Of a DNA stretch of 64,000 bases, positions 44,400 through 53,211 are shown piece by piece. The stretch comes from CATQHW01 sp965243545 (GTDB lineage Bacteria; Spirochaetota; Spirochaetia; SZUA-6; Bin103), in the NCBI GenBank assembly GCA_965243545.1, contig OZ251573.1, positions 1,178,001-1,242,000 of the forward strand, written 5' to 3'. Position 1 is the first letter of the stretch, and each line of letters starts with the position of its first letter. Below the pieces are notes generated by a model. The model worked only from the letters and a program-made list of their open reading frames with translations. It ran no database searches and was not told the origin of the DNA. The position numbers were made by a program, and so were the translations under genes.

Positions 44400-44481
44400 C
44401 CGCACCGCTTCCATCACGACCGGCCCGTCGAAGTGCCCCGGGGGACCAGCCGTCGTGCGGCGGCGGCGCGCGGCAGAATTA

Positions 44482-44519
44482 TGTGACTCATCATAATACC
44501 AAACGGTATAATACGCCGA
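44482..44519 (+). promoter_or_regulatory. Leaderless promoter with palindromic operator for the cargo 4 ATPase
   Basis: A perfect TATAAT at 44507-44512 is 7 bp before the ATG at 44520, so transcription should start at the start codon. The inverted repeat ATACC-AAAC-GGTAT (44496-44509) overlaps the -10 box and looks like a repressor site. TGTGAC at 44482-44487 is a weak -35. The AT-rich patch contrasts strongly with its surroundings. Confidence 0.65.
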
Positions 44520-45911
44520 ATGGAGTTTCTTGATCGTCACGACGAGTTGCGGCGGCTCGACCGTACGGTGCGGTCCGCCGGAGGGTTCGCGGCCATCTGG
44601 GGGCGCCGCCGGGTAGGCAAGTCGCGGCTGCTCATCGAGTGGTCGCGGCGCTGCGACGGCCTCTACACCGTTGCGGATCAGTCGGCGCCCGCGGTGCAGC
44701 GGCGCTACTTGGCCGCCGCAGTCGCGGAACGGTTCTCCGGGTTTGAGGAGGTGGAGTACCGGGATTGGAGATCGTTCTTCCGGCGCCTCTCGGCCGCCGC
44801 CGCGGACGCGCGCTGGCCGGGACCGTTCATCCTGGACGAGTTGCCGTATCTGATCGCCGCCGATCCGTCGCTGGCCGCGGTCCTGCAGAACTGGCTGGAC
44901 GGCCCGGTGCGGCGGCCCTGCCTGGTGGTGAGCGGGTCGGGCCTGCGCATGATGCACGGCGCGGTGTTGAGCGCCGACGCCCCGCTGTACGGGCGCGCGG
45001 TGGAGGCGTTCGCGGTGCGCCCGCTGAAGCCGGGTTACCTGGCCGACGTCTTTACCGCGGAACCGCCCCGCAACCTGGTTTCCGGCTACGCAATCTGGGG
45101 CGGCATGCCGCGCTATTGGGAGCTGGCCGAGCCCTACGGCGGCGATTTCGGCGCGGCGGTCGACGCCCTGATCCTCGATCCCGCCGGCCCGCTGCACGAC
45201 GAGCCGGACCGTTTGCTCCGGTCCGAAATGCCGCCGGCGACCGCGCTGCGGCCGCTGCTGGACGTCATCGGCGCCGGCGCCCACCGCCTCAGCGAGATCG
45301 CCGGCCGCCTCGGCAAACCGGCGTCGAGCCTGTCGCGGCCACTGGCCGCCCTCATGGAGATGAACTTCGTGCGCCGGGAGACTCCGTTCGGGAGCAGTCC
45401 GGCGTCAGGCAAGCGCAGTCTCTACGGTATCGACGATCCGTTTCTGCGTTTGTGGTTCGCCGCCGCCGCCCCGCACCGGGCGGCGTTGGCGGAGGCGCCG
45501 CCGGAAACCCGGCTCCGTTACTGGGAGCGGCGCCGGCCGGGATTGGAAGCGTACGCGTGGGAGGAGCTGTGCCGCATGGCGGTCCCCGTGTTGCACTGGG
45601 GCGATACTCCTCTGGCCCGCCTGGGACCGTGGGAGCCGGCGCGGCGTTACTGGCGCGGCAACGCCCCGGAATTCGACGTCGTAGCGCGCTCGGTCGATGG
45701 CAGGCGGCTGCTGGTGGGCGAGGTGAAGTGGTCAGCTCGGCGCGGGGCCGTGTCCCGGGCCGCGCCGCGGCCCGGCGCCGACGCGCTGCCGGGAGCGGCC
45801 GGCATGGATGTGGTCAGCGCGCTGTTCGTCCCCGAGGCGGCGGTCAAGATCGATGCCTCGACCGGGGTCCACTTGATGGACGCCGCCGACGTGATGGGCG
45901 TTCTGAGGTAG
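44520..45911 (+). CDS. Archaeal-type ATPase fused to DUF234-like domain (cargo 4)
   Basis: Protein of 463 aa from the pfam01637/DUF234 group. The N-terminal ATPase has GRRRVGKSRLLIEW (Walker A, about residue 28) and PFILDELPYLI (Walker B). A winged-helix region follows (HRLSEIAGRLGKPASSLSRPLAAL), then a C-terminal PD-(D/E)XK-like core EFDVVARSVDG...LLVGEVKWS. It is isolated, with its own AT-rich promoter. Such proteins are frequent in archaea and in defence-rich islands, but their role is not established. The family typically measures 430-480 aa, so it appears complete. Confidence 0.87.
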   Translation: MEFLDRHDELRRLDRTVRSAGGFAAIWGRRRVGKSRLLIEWSRRCDGLYTVADQSAPAVQRRYLAAAVAERFSGFEEVEYRDWRSFFRRLSAAAADARWPGPFILDELPYLIAADPSLAAVLQNWLDGPVRRPCLVVSGSGLRMMHGAVLSADAPLYGRAVEAFAVRPLKPGYLADVFTAEPPRNLVSGYAIWGGMPRYWELAEPYGGDFGAAVDALILDPAGPLHDEPDRLLRSEMPPATALRPLLDVIGAGAHRLSEIAGRLGKPASSLSRPLAALMEMNFVRRETPFGSSPASGKRSLYGIDDPFLRLWFAAAAPHRAALAEAPPETRLRYWERRRPGLEAYAWEELCRMAVPVLHWGDTPLARLGPWEPARRYWRGNAPEFDVVARSVDGRRLLVGEVKWSARRGAVSRAAPRPGADALPGAAGMDVVSALFVPEAAVKIDASTGVHLMDAADVMGVLR

Positions 45912-46159
45912 CGGCGGTGGGGCCGTTGACCGCGGCGGTCCGTCGACAAGACAACCGAGGCTGGGTAAACGTGAGGCAGGTCGAATACTTCGACAAACGG
46001 GGAGCATCAACGTATAGGCGATGTAGGTCTTGCCGGCTTGTCGTGCGCCGCCCACGCCGCCACCGCCATGCCTGGGCCGGGCGGCCGGGTGGGACATGCG
46101 GCGTTTTCTCTGTCATGCTGGCATGGTGCCGCCGGTCGGGCGCGGCGCCAGCAGGCTGA
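45912..46159. other. Spacer with a 28-bp fragment of the cargo 2 ATPase gene
   Basis: A small inverted repeat GACCG...CGGTC at 45928-45940 may end the cargo 4 transcript. 46009-46036 is identical over 28 bp to 41574-41601, the Walker A coding segment of the cargo 2 ATPase, in the same orientation. On the minus strand it still reads GKTYIAYTL. The rest of the stretch shows no gene and ends at apt. Confidence 0.75.
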
Positions 46160-46708
46160 ATGACACACGACGACACGAATCTGGCGGAGGCGGTGCGGGA
46201 GACGATCCGGGACGTGGCGGACTTTCCGCGGCCGGGGATCACCTTTCGGGACATCACGCCGGTGTTCGGCCAGATCGGCCTGCCGTTGCGCATCGCCGCC
46301 TGGATGGCCGCCGCGTTCGCGGCCGGCGGGCACCGCATCGACGCGGTCGCCTGCGTGGAGGCGCGCGGCTTCATGCTCGGCCCGCTGGTGGCGCGCGAGC
46401 TCGGCGTCGGCCTGATCCCGGTCCGCAAGCCGAACAAGCTGCCGCGCGCGACGCTACGCCAGGATTACGCCCTGGAGTACGGCACCGACGCGCTGGAGAT
46501 GCACGCCGATGCCTGCGGACCCGGGCAGCGCGTGCTGCTGGTCGACGACGTGCTGGCGACCGGCGGCACCGCCGCGGCGGCCTGCCGGCTGATCCACCGC
46601 ACCGGCGCGGACGTGGCGGGCGCGGCGTTCCTGATCGAGCTGGACGGGCTGGACGGCGCGCAACGGCTGCCGGTGGCCAGCCGCAGCTTGCTGGCGCTGC
46701 CGGCGTGA
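46160..46708 (+). CDS. apt: Adenine phosphoribosyltransferase
   Basis: Converts adenine and PRPP to AMP in purine salvage, 182 aa. The N-terminal VADFPRPGITFRDITPVF, the VEARGFMLG base-binding loop and the PRPP motif VLLVDDVLATGGTAAAA (near residue 120) are all canonical. It marks the right border of the defence-like array; mtnN, which releases adenine, marks the left. This pairing argues that the two were once neighbours. Its stop overlaps the GTG of the next small gene. Confidence 0.95.
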   Translation: MTHDDTNLAEAVRETIRDVADFPRPGITFRDITPVFGQIGLPLRIAAWMAAAFAAGGHRIDAVACVEARGFMLGPLVARELGVGLIPVRKPNKLPRATLRQDYALEYGTDALEMHADACGPGQRVLLVDDVLATGGTAAAACRLIHRTGADVAGAAFLIELDGLDGAQRLPVASRSLLALPA

Positions 46709-46917
46709 GCGCCGCTCCCCGCCTGCCGCTGATCCTGATGCGGACCGGCGGCGTGCTGGTGGCGGCCGGCGTCGCCTTGGCGTACCTGGCCTGGGCGCTC
46801 TCCTACTCGCAGGTGAACTTGGCCGCCATCGCCATCCCGGTCGGCGCGATGCTGGCCGGCGGCGTGCTGCTGTTCGTGGTCGGCGCCGCCTTCGGGGCCA
46901 AGGCCCGGCAGGGGTAG
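46705..46917 (+). CDS. Small two-helix membrane protein
   Basis: A 70-residue frame begins at GTG 46705, overlapping the apt stop (GTGA), and is too short to have been picked as a separate gene by size filters. It has two hydrophobic segments, LILMRTGGVLVAAGVALAYL and LAAIAIPVGAMLAGGVLLFV, joined by a short polar loop and ending KARQG. Probably an inner-membrane hairpin protein; function unknown. Coupling to apt supports that it is real. Confidence 0.65.
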   Translation: MSAAPRLPLILMRTGGVLVAAGVALAYLAWALSYSQVNLAAIAIPVGAMLAGGVLLFVVGAAFGAKARQG

Positions 46918-46936
46918 CGGCCGGGGTAGGGCCGGG

Positions 46937-48799
46937 TCAGCCCGCCGGCTGCCGAGGCGCGGGCCGGCCGCCCGCGTCCCGGTCACGGCCGGTCTGGCGC
47001 CGGTAGAGGTCGGCGTATACGCCGCCGAGCGCCAGCAGCTCGTCGTGGGTTCCGCGCTCGACGATGCGCTGGTCCTTGATCACGAACAGGCAGTCGGCGG
47101 CGCGCACGGTACTGAGCCGGTGGGCTATCACGATCGCCGTGCGTCCCTGCAGGAGCCGGCGCAACGCCGCCTGGATCACCGACTCGGTCACCACGTCGAC
47201 GCAGGAGGTCGCCTCGTCCAGGACGATCAGGCGCGGGTCCGGCAGCAGCGCGCGGGCGATGGCGATGAGCTGGCGTTGACCCACCGAGATGTTGGTGCCG
47301 AACTCCAGAATTTGGGTGTCGTAGCCGTCCGGCAACCGTTCGACGAAGCGGTGCAGACCGACCGCCTGCGCGGCTTCGATGACCGCCTCCTGCGGCGCCG
47401 CCGGCGCTCCGAAGCGGACGTTGTCGGCGATGGAGCCCGGAAACAGGAACGGGTCCTGCGAGACCAGCGCCGTCTGGGCGCGCAACGTGCGCTGCTGCAC
47501 GGAACGGACGTCGACGCCGTCGATCAGCACCTGCCCGCCGGTGACGTCGTAGAACCGGGCGATCAGGTTGGCGATGGTCGTCTTGCCGGCGCCGGTCTCG
47601 CCGATCAGCGCCACCGTCTGGCCGGCCCGGATGGTGAGGTCGACGTCCCGCAGCACCGGCTGGTCAGGCTGGTAGGCGAAGGAGACGCCGCGCAGCTCGA
47701 CGTGGCCTTCGATGCGGCGCATCGGCGGCGCGTCGGGGGCGTCGACCATGCTCGGCTCCGTGTCGAGCAGCTCCAGCACCTTCTCGCCGCCGGCCATCGC
47801 CGACTGCATGGAGGCGTAAAGCTGGCTGAGCTCCTGGATCGGCTGGAAGAACCGGCTCACGAACGCCAGGAACGCGACCATCACGCCGAGCGTCACCCCG
47901 TCCTCGCCAAAGGCGAGTCCGCCGAACAGCAGCACCGCCGCCGTCGCCAGCAGGCCCAGAAACTCCACGACCGGCGTAAAGGCGAGCGAGAGCGAGAGCG
48001 CCCGCACCTGCGCGTCCCGGGTCTCCCGGTTGCGGCGCTCGAACCGCCCGGCCGCCGCCGGCATCTGCGCGAACGCCCGGATCACGCGCATCCCGCCGAT
48101 CGCCTCGGCCAGGTTGCCGACCATCGCCGCCACCGCGGTCCGCGTGGCGCGGAAGGCGCGCCGCGCCAGCCGCGAGAAGATCAAGGTGGCGACCACCATC
48201 ACCGGCACCACCGCAAAGGTGGTGAGCGCCAGCTCGGTGTGCATGACCAGCATGGCCGCGACGATGCCGATCAGCACCAGCGAGTCGCCGATGATCTGCA
48301 CCAGCCCCTGGGACAGCACCTCGTTGATGGTGGCGACGTCGTTGATCACGCGGGAGATCGTCACGCCGACCGGGTGCTCGGTATGGTAGCGCAACGACAG
48401 CCGCTGCAGGTGGCGGAAGAGCTGCGCCCGCATGGTGGCGAGCATCCGCTGGCCGACCCACGACAGCAGGTAGGTCTGCAGCGCGTGCGCGGCGTAGGTT
48501 CCCAGGAACGTCACGACCAGCAGGCCGCTGATCAGCGCCAGGCGGGACAGGTCGCCGGCGGCGATGGCGTCGTCGATGGCGATGCGGATAAGCCACGGCG
48601 CGGCCAGGCTGAGCGCGGTCACCACCAGCATGGCGAGCGAGGCGATGATCACGTGGCGGCGATACGGGCGGAGATAGGCGGCCAGGCGGCGGATGACGCG
48701 CGGATCAATCGCCCGGCCTTGGCCGCCGGAGGCGTGCGACCGCAGCATCGACTGCGGCCCGCCGCCGAGACCGGCGCCGGTCGAAAACATGCTGCTCAT
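46937..48799 (-). CDS. ABC exporter half-transporter (membrane plus ATPase), second of a pair
   Basis: MsbA/BmrCD-like exporter subunit, 620 aa. Six membrane helices occupy residues 40-330; the ATPase has GETGAGKTTIANLIARFY (Walker A, about residue 405), signature ISVGQRQLIAIARAL and Walker B LIVLDEATSCVD. The signature starts ISVGQ rather than LSGGQ, and is thus slightly degenerate. Its start overlaps the stop of the upstream exporter gene by 4 bp, so the two form a heterodimer. Substrate could be a lipid, drug or peptide. Confidence 0.92.
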   Translation of the reverse strand: MSSMFSTGAGLGGGPQSMLRSHASGGQGRAIDPRVIRRLAAYLRPYRRHVIIASLAMLVVTALSLAAPWLIRIAIDDAIAAGDLSRLALISGLLVVTFLGTYAAHALQTYLLSWVGQRMLATMRAQLFRHLQRLSLRYHTEHPVGVTISRVINDVATINEVLSQGLVQIIGDSLVLIGIVAAMLVMHTELALTTFAVVPVMVVATLIFSRLARRAFRATRTAVAAMVGNLAEAIGGMRVIRAFAQMPAAAGRFERRNRETRDAQVRALSLSLAFTPVVEFLGLLATAAVLLFGGLAFGEDGVTLGVMVAFLAFVSRFFQPIQELSQLYASMQSAMAGGEKVLELLDTEPSMVDAPDAPPMRRIEGHVELRGVSFAYQPDQPVLRDVDLTIRAGQTVALIGETGAGKTTIANLIARFYDVTGGQVLIDGVDVRSVQQRTLRAQTALVSQDPFLFPGSIADNVRFGAPAAPQEAVIEAAQAVGLHRFVERLPDGYDTQILEFGTNISVGQRQLIAIARALLPDPRLIVLDEATSCVDVVTESVIQAALRRLLQGRTAIVIAHRLSTVRAADCLFVIKDQRIVERGTHDELLALGGVYADLYRRQTGRDRDAGGRPAPRQPAG

Positions 48800-50601
48800 C
48801 GGCGGCCGGCCAGCGCCGCGCGTGCCGCCGGCTGCGGATCGGCGCCGCGGCCATCCCCTGCGGCGGACGGCGGCGCGACGATCCCGGCGGAGGCGAAGAT
48901 GGCGGCGTACAGCTCCGAGCTCGCCAACAGGTCCCGGTGGGCGCCGTAGCCGGCGATGCGGCCTTCCTCCAGCACCACGACCGCATCGGCGTCCCGGCAG
49001 GTGCTGGCGCGTTGCGCGATCACGATGGAGGTGCGCCCGCCGGCGGAGTCGCGCAGGGCCGACAGGATGCGGCCCTCGGTGCGCGCGTCGACGCTGGAGG
49101 TGGCGTCGTCCAGGATCAGGATGCGCGGATCGGTGAGCAGCGCGCGGGCGATGGCGATGCGCTGCTTCTGGCCGCCGGACAGCGTCACGCCGCGCTCGCC
49201 GACCGGCGTGTCGTAGCCGCGCGGCAATCCCTCGATGAAGCTGCGGATCTGGGCGGCCTCCGCCGCCGCCTCGATCTCTTGCCTGGCCGCGTCCGGCCGG
49301 CCGAAGGCGATGTTCTGGCCGATGGTGGCGGCGAACAGCACCGTGTCCTGCAGGACGACCCCGATCTGCCGCCGGAGCGACGCCAGGGTGACGCGGCGCA
49401 GGTCGACGCCGTCGATCTCGACCGAGCCGCCCGTCGGGTCATGCAGGCGGAGCAGGAGCGAGATCAACGTAGTCTTGCCCGATCCGGTGGCGCCGAGCAC
49501 CGCCAGCCGGCTGCCGGCCGGGATCGTCAGGTCGATGCCGGTCAGCGCTTCGGGTTGGCCGTCTCCGCCGAACGCAAAGCTCACGTTGCGGAACCGGACC
49601 TCGCCGCGGCCGCGCGGCAGCGGCCGGGCGTCCGGGGCGTCCGGGATGGCGTCCGGGGCGTCCAGGATCTCGGCGACCCGCTCGGCCGACGCCAGTCCCT
49701 GCACGGTCATCGGCAGCATCGCTCCGACGCGCCGCACCGGCGCGAACAGCTGCGTCAGGTAGGTGGTGAACGCCACCAGCAGGCCGAGGCTCTCGCCGCG
49801 CACCACCATCAGCCCGCCGATCCCGACCACCACCACCAGGCCGAGGTTGGCGATCAGCGACAACAGCGGCGTATGGATCGCCTTGAGCTTGGTGTTGAGC
49901 GCCGAGATCACGAACCAGCGGTCGACCTGCCGCTGGAACCGCACCGTCTCGCGCTGCTCCTGGGCGAACGCCTTGACCAGACGCGCGCCCTGCAGGTTCT
50001 GCTCCAACGCCGACGTCATCACGCCGAGCTGCTCCTGCAGCCGAGCCGCCAGCGGCCGCTGCCGCCGGCCGAAGAGGAACGCCTGCACCGCCAGAAACGG
50101 AACCGGCAGCAGCGACGCGGCGCCGAGCGCCGGATTCATGGCCACCATGAACGCCAGCGTCCCGGCAAACAGCAGCGCCGCGTCCAGGACGCGCAGCAGC
50201 GCCTTGCTCACCACGAAGCGGATGCGCTCCACGTCCTGGATTGCGCGCTGCAGTATCTGTCCGGTCTCCATCCGTTCGATGAAGGCGATCTCCACCACGC
50301 CGAGCCGGCGGAACAGCTCGTTGCGCAGGTCGTAGGCGAGCCGTTGCGCGGCGATCTCGGCCAGACGGCCGTGCAGGAAGCCGAACAGCGCGCGCGCGGC
50401 GGCCAGCGCCGCCAGAGCGACGACCGAGCGGATCAGCACGGTGCGGTCACCGGCGATGATGCCGCGGTCGACGATCCAGCGGACGAACACGGGGATGATG
50501 ACCAACGCGGCGGTGTGCGCCACCATCGTCGCGTAGGCCGCCGCCATGATGGAGCGGTACGGGCGCAGATAGCGGAAGAACCGGCGGAACAGGTCTACCA
50601 A
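48796..50601 (-). CDS. ABC exporter half-transporter, first of a pair
   Basis: Partner exporter subunit, about 601 aa if TTG 50601 is the start (MVDLFRRFFRYLRPYRS); an in-frame frame extends to 50676 but is Arg-rich and unlike the family. A TATACT box lies just 6 bp upstream (minus strand), so the mRNA may be leaderless. Walker A is LGATGSGKTTLISLLL, signature LSGGQKQRIAIARAL, and Walker B ILILDDATSSVD, with Asp in place of the catalytic Glu. One degenerate site per heterodimer is normal for such pairs. Confidence 0.9.
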   Translation of the reverse strand: MVDLFRRFFRYLRPYRSIMAAAYATMVAHTAALVIIPVFVRWIVDRGIIAGDRTVLIRSVVALAALAAARALFGFLHGRLAEIAAQRLAYDLRNELFRRLGVVEIAFIERMETGQILQRAIQDVERIRFVVSKALLRVLDAALLFAGTLAFMVAMNPALGAASLLPVPFLAVQAFLFGRRQRPLAARLQEQLGVMTSALEQNLQGARLVKAFAQEQRETVRFQRQVDRWFVISALNTKLKAIHTPLLSLIANLGLVVVVGIGGLMVVRGESLGLLVAFTTYLTQLFAPVRRVGAMLPMTVQGLASAERVAEILDAPDAIPDAPDARPLPRGRGEVRFRNVSFAFGGDGQPEALTGIDLTIPAGSRLAVLGATGSGKTTLISLLLRLHDPTGGSVEIDGVDLRRVTLASLRRQIGVVLQDTVLFAATIGQNIAFGRPDAARQEIEAAAEAAQIRSFIEGLPRGYDTPVGERGVTLSGGQKQRIAIARALLTDPRILILDDATSSVDARTEGRILSALRDSAGGRTSIVIAQRASTCRDADAVVVLEEGRIAGYGAHRDLLASSELYAAIFASAGIVAPPSAAGDGRGADPQPAARAALAGRR

Positions 50602-50689
50602 GCCGACAGTATACCGTCTGCGGCCGGCATGGCTACGGCCTCGGCGGTGCGGCCGGCGTCCGGTCGCCGCGGCCATGGGCCGCGGCGGG

Positions 50690-51673
50690 TCAGGTACTGC
50701 CCGCGTCCTGCCCGGCTACCCGGTCGAGGAGATCGGGTCCGGTCCGGCACTCGATGATCCGGATGCCGACCTGCGCCAAGCGCTCCGGATCGGCGACGTG
50801 CTCCAGCAGTACGGCGAGCTGCCGCGCCGTGTCGTCGTCGAACTTCAGCGCCGCCTGCCGGCAGAGCAACGCGCGTTCCTCCGCGCGCCCGCGCTCCAGG
50901 CCCCAACGCCGGTGCGACCTGAGCAGCGGATCGTTGTCGGGGCCGGTGCCCTCCCGCTCGCCGAGCACGGTTCCGACCCGCTCCAGCACCGAGCTCGTCC
51001 ACTCCGACAGCGTCGGTTCGTTCAGCGCGGTGTGTATCTCTTCCGCCGTCCAGCCCGGGAACGCACGGCTCTCCGGCGCGGTCCGATAGGCGCCATCCTG
51101 CAGCAGGTGGATGGTCAACCCCGACCGCCGGCTTCGCCGGCGGCTCGCCGCGGGCCGGTCCGGCACCTCTACCCACACTTCCGGAAAGCCCCACGACTCG
51201 TACACGCCGAGCTTGCCGCGGCGCACGTCGGTGGTGTGGTCGACCTCCAGCACCACGTCCGGGAAGTCGTCCACGCCGATCACCATGGCCGACGGTCCCG
51301 GCAGCCGGGCGGTTCCCGGATGCAGGTACACCGACTCGTCGGCCTGCATGATGCTCTGCTGCCCGCTGCTTTGCTGCAGGTTCATCGATCCGTAGCTATG
51401 GATGGGGGCGCCGCGAACCAGGGCGATGCGTTCGGTGAGCCGGACGAGGCGGCCGGACGGGTATTCGTGGTAGGGACTGGCAGGTTCGCAGATCCATGCG
51501 GTCTGGGTGGCGCCGTTCCAGTACTCGAAGCGCTGATCGCTGTCTTCCAGCTCCGAGCGCGGCAGATGGACCGGCTTACAGCCGGGGAACTCCGGCTCGG
51601 GTTGCGGCTGCTCGGTATCCGCGCCGGGGCGGCGCGGCTTGCTGGTGGTCTTGGCGTTGTACATGCCGGTCAA
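50690..51673 (-). CDS. Diverged Uma2-family protein
   Basis: Second Uma2-like protein in the window, 327 aa. The nuclease core is GPSAMVIGVDDFPDVVLEVDHTTD followed across residues 130-175 by KLGVYESWGFPEVWVEVP, giving the Asp, Glu and GxPEVW pattern of the family. It is more distant from the 12263 copy than typical paralogues and has a longer N-terminus (Pro- and Glu-rich) and an additional helical C-terminus. It stands alone between the exporter pair and dinB. Confidence 0.78.
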   Translation of the reverse strand: MTGMYNAKTTSKPRRPGADTEQPQPEPEFPGCKPVHLPRSELEDSDQRFEYWNGATQTAWICEPASPYHEYPSGRLVRLTERIALVRGAPIHSYGSMNLQQSSGQQSIMQADESVYLHPGTARLPGPSAMVIGVDDFPDVVLEVDHTTDVRRGKLGVYESWGFPEVWVEVPDRPAASRRRSRRSGLTIHLLQDGAYRTAPESRAFPGWTAEEIHTALNEPTLSEWTSSVLERVGTVLGEREGTGPDNDPLLRSHRRWGLERGRAEERALLCRQAALKFDDDTARQLAVLLEHVADPERLAQVGIRIIECRTGPDLLDRVAGQDAGST

Positions 51674-51724
51674 GAGTATGCCGCCCGTAGCGGGCGTGCA
51701 AACAAGCCGGCGGCGGGACCGCGC

Positions 51725-52210
51725 TCAGCGGTATGGCGATCCCAACTCCATCGCGCGCCGCCACGCCGCCACCTGGCCCAGGTGGTGCGCTTCGTGCATG
51801 GTCATCATCGCCGCGGTCAAGTCGCCGACCGTGGGGAAGCGCTCGCGCATGCGGGGCGGGGAGGGCTGGTCGAACCGTGCCGCGTCCGCCGCCGCCACCG
51901 CTTCGGCGACCCGCGCGTGCTGCGCGCGGAGCTGCTCCAGGAGTGCCGCCTTGCCGGGGAAGTCGGCGGCGTTCCCGCTCGGAACCTCGCCCATGGGCGC
52001 CGCCTTGCGCCACGCTTCGGGAAACGTGGAGGGCAGCCCCAACATGCCGGCCAGCGTGTCGGAGGTGGCGCCCAGATGGCACAACGTCCACGCCGGGTGA
52101 TTGATGGCGCCGGCCGGCTGCGCGACCATCTGCTCGTCGGTGAGGTCGTCGACCAGCTGCTCGGCGCGCTTGAGATTCATGTCGTAGACGAACAACAGAT
52201 GACGGATCAT
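51725..52210 (-). CDS. DinB-family protein
   Basis: Four-helix-bundle DinB/YfiT-like protein, 161 aa, starting at ATG 52210 behind GGGAG. The three metal-binding His are seen in INHPAWTLCHLGA and MHEAHHLGQVAAWRR. Such proteins act as thiol-dependent transferases or hydrolases in stress response, without a single defined reaction. It is divergent from the dehydrogenase at 52284 with about 70 bp between the starts. Confidence 0.85.
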   Translation of the reverse strand: MIRHLLFVYDMNLKRAEQLVDDLTDEQMVAQPAGAINHPAWTLCHLGATSDTLAGMLGLPSTFPEAWRKAAPMGEVPSGNAADFPGKAALLEQLRAQHARVAEAVAAADAARFDQPSPPRMRERFPTVGDLTAAMMTMHEAHHLGQVAAWRRAMELGSPYR

Positions 52211-52283
52211 GGAAGGCTCCCTTGACGGTCGCGGAGTAGACCGGCGCAGTATAACACGCGCCCGGCAGGGTAGGATGCGGGCC

Positions 52284-53186
52284 ATGCAACGGACGCGAAT
52301 CGGCCTGCTCCATCCGGGCCAGATGGGCGCGGCGGTGGGCCGCGTCCTTGCGGACGCCGGCCACCCGGTCCTGTGGGCGTCGGCCGGCCGATCGGCGGCG
52401 TCGCGGCAGCGCGCCGCGGCGGCCGGTCTGGAGGACGCCGGCACGCTGCAGGCGCTTGCCGCCCAGGCGGAGATGATCCTGTCGATCTGTCCCCCGCACG
52501 CGGCCGCGGAGGTGGCGAAGCACGTGGCCGCCGCCCGGTTCGCCGGCATCTACGCCGAATGCAACGCCATCTCGCCCCGCCGTACCCGCGCCGTGGAGGC
52601 TACGCTCACCGCCGCCGGCGCGGCCTGCGTCGACGGCGGCATCGTCGGCGGACCGCCGGCCGCCGGTCAGGCGCCCGGCGGTCCGGCATCCGGCGGCCCG
52701 GCGGCCGAAGGGATGGCGCGCACGTCCCTCTACCTGTCGGGCCCATCCGCCGGCCGGGTCGCCGCCTGCTTCCCGGCCGGCCGGCTGCGCGCGGTGGTCC
52801 TGTCGGACCGCATCGGCGCGGCCTCGGCCCTCAAGATGTGCTACGCGGCCAACACCAAGGGGACGTCGGCTCTGTTGGCGGCGATCCTGGCGCTGGCCGA
52901 GCGCGAGGGGGTGCGGGAGGCCCTGGAGCAACAATGGGGCGAGGGCGTGACCGGAACCGCGCACCGGCGCGCCGCCGAAAGCGCCCGCAAGGCGTGGCGG
53001 TTCGAGGGGGAGATGCGCGAGATCGCCGCCACCTTCACGGAGTCCGGCCTGCCGGGCGGCTTTCACGAAGCGGCCGCGCAGATTTACGAACGCTTGGCGC
53101 TCTTCAAAGAGAGCGCCGAGCCGCCGGACCTGGCCGACATGCTCGGCGCGCTCCTCAATCTCGACGAGCGGCCGCCGCCCGGTTGA
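52284..53186 (+). CDS. NAD(P)-dependent dehydrogenase, 6-phosphogluconate/hydroxyisobutyrate dehydrogenase type (DUF1932 C-terminus)
   Basis: 300-residue protein with a Rossmann start IGLLHPGQMGAAVGRVLADAG and the typical LSICPPHAAAEVA. The C-terminal domain starts near residue 175 with IGAASALKMCYAANTKGTSAL, which holds the Lys of the family and fits DUF1932. A Gly/Pro/Ala run (residues 130-150) separates the two domains. TATAAC at 52250-52255 is a plausible -10 box and AGGG lies before the ATG. Substrate unknown; the neighbours give no clear pathway. Confidence 0.85.
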   Translation: MQRTRIGLLHPGQMGAAVGRVLADAGHPVLWASAGRSAASRQRAAAAGLEDAGTLQALAAQAEMILSICPPHAAAEVAKHVAAARFAGIYAECNAISPRRTRAVEATLTAAGAACVDGGIVGGPPAAGQAPGGPASGGPAAEGMARTSLYLSGPSAGRVAACFPAGRLRAVVLSDRIGAASALKMCYAANTKGTSALLAAILALAEREGVREALEQQWGEGVTGTAHRRAAESARKAWRFEGEMREIAATFTESGLPGGFHEAAAQIYERLALFKESAEPPDLADMLGALLNLDERPPPG

Positions 53187-53211
53187 CCGGCCGGCTCAGA
53201 CGCAGTCGGGC

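Noticed and set aside
38200..44400. The repeated junctions as insertion-sequence ends
   Set aside because: No transposase, terminal inverted repeats or short target duplications were seen; the repeats are host gene segments.
44103..45284. 393-codon minus frame ending in E1-like residues
   Set aside because: Its E1-like end is the duplicated junction fragment; the rest is antisense to the cargo 4 ATPase.
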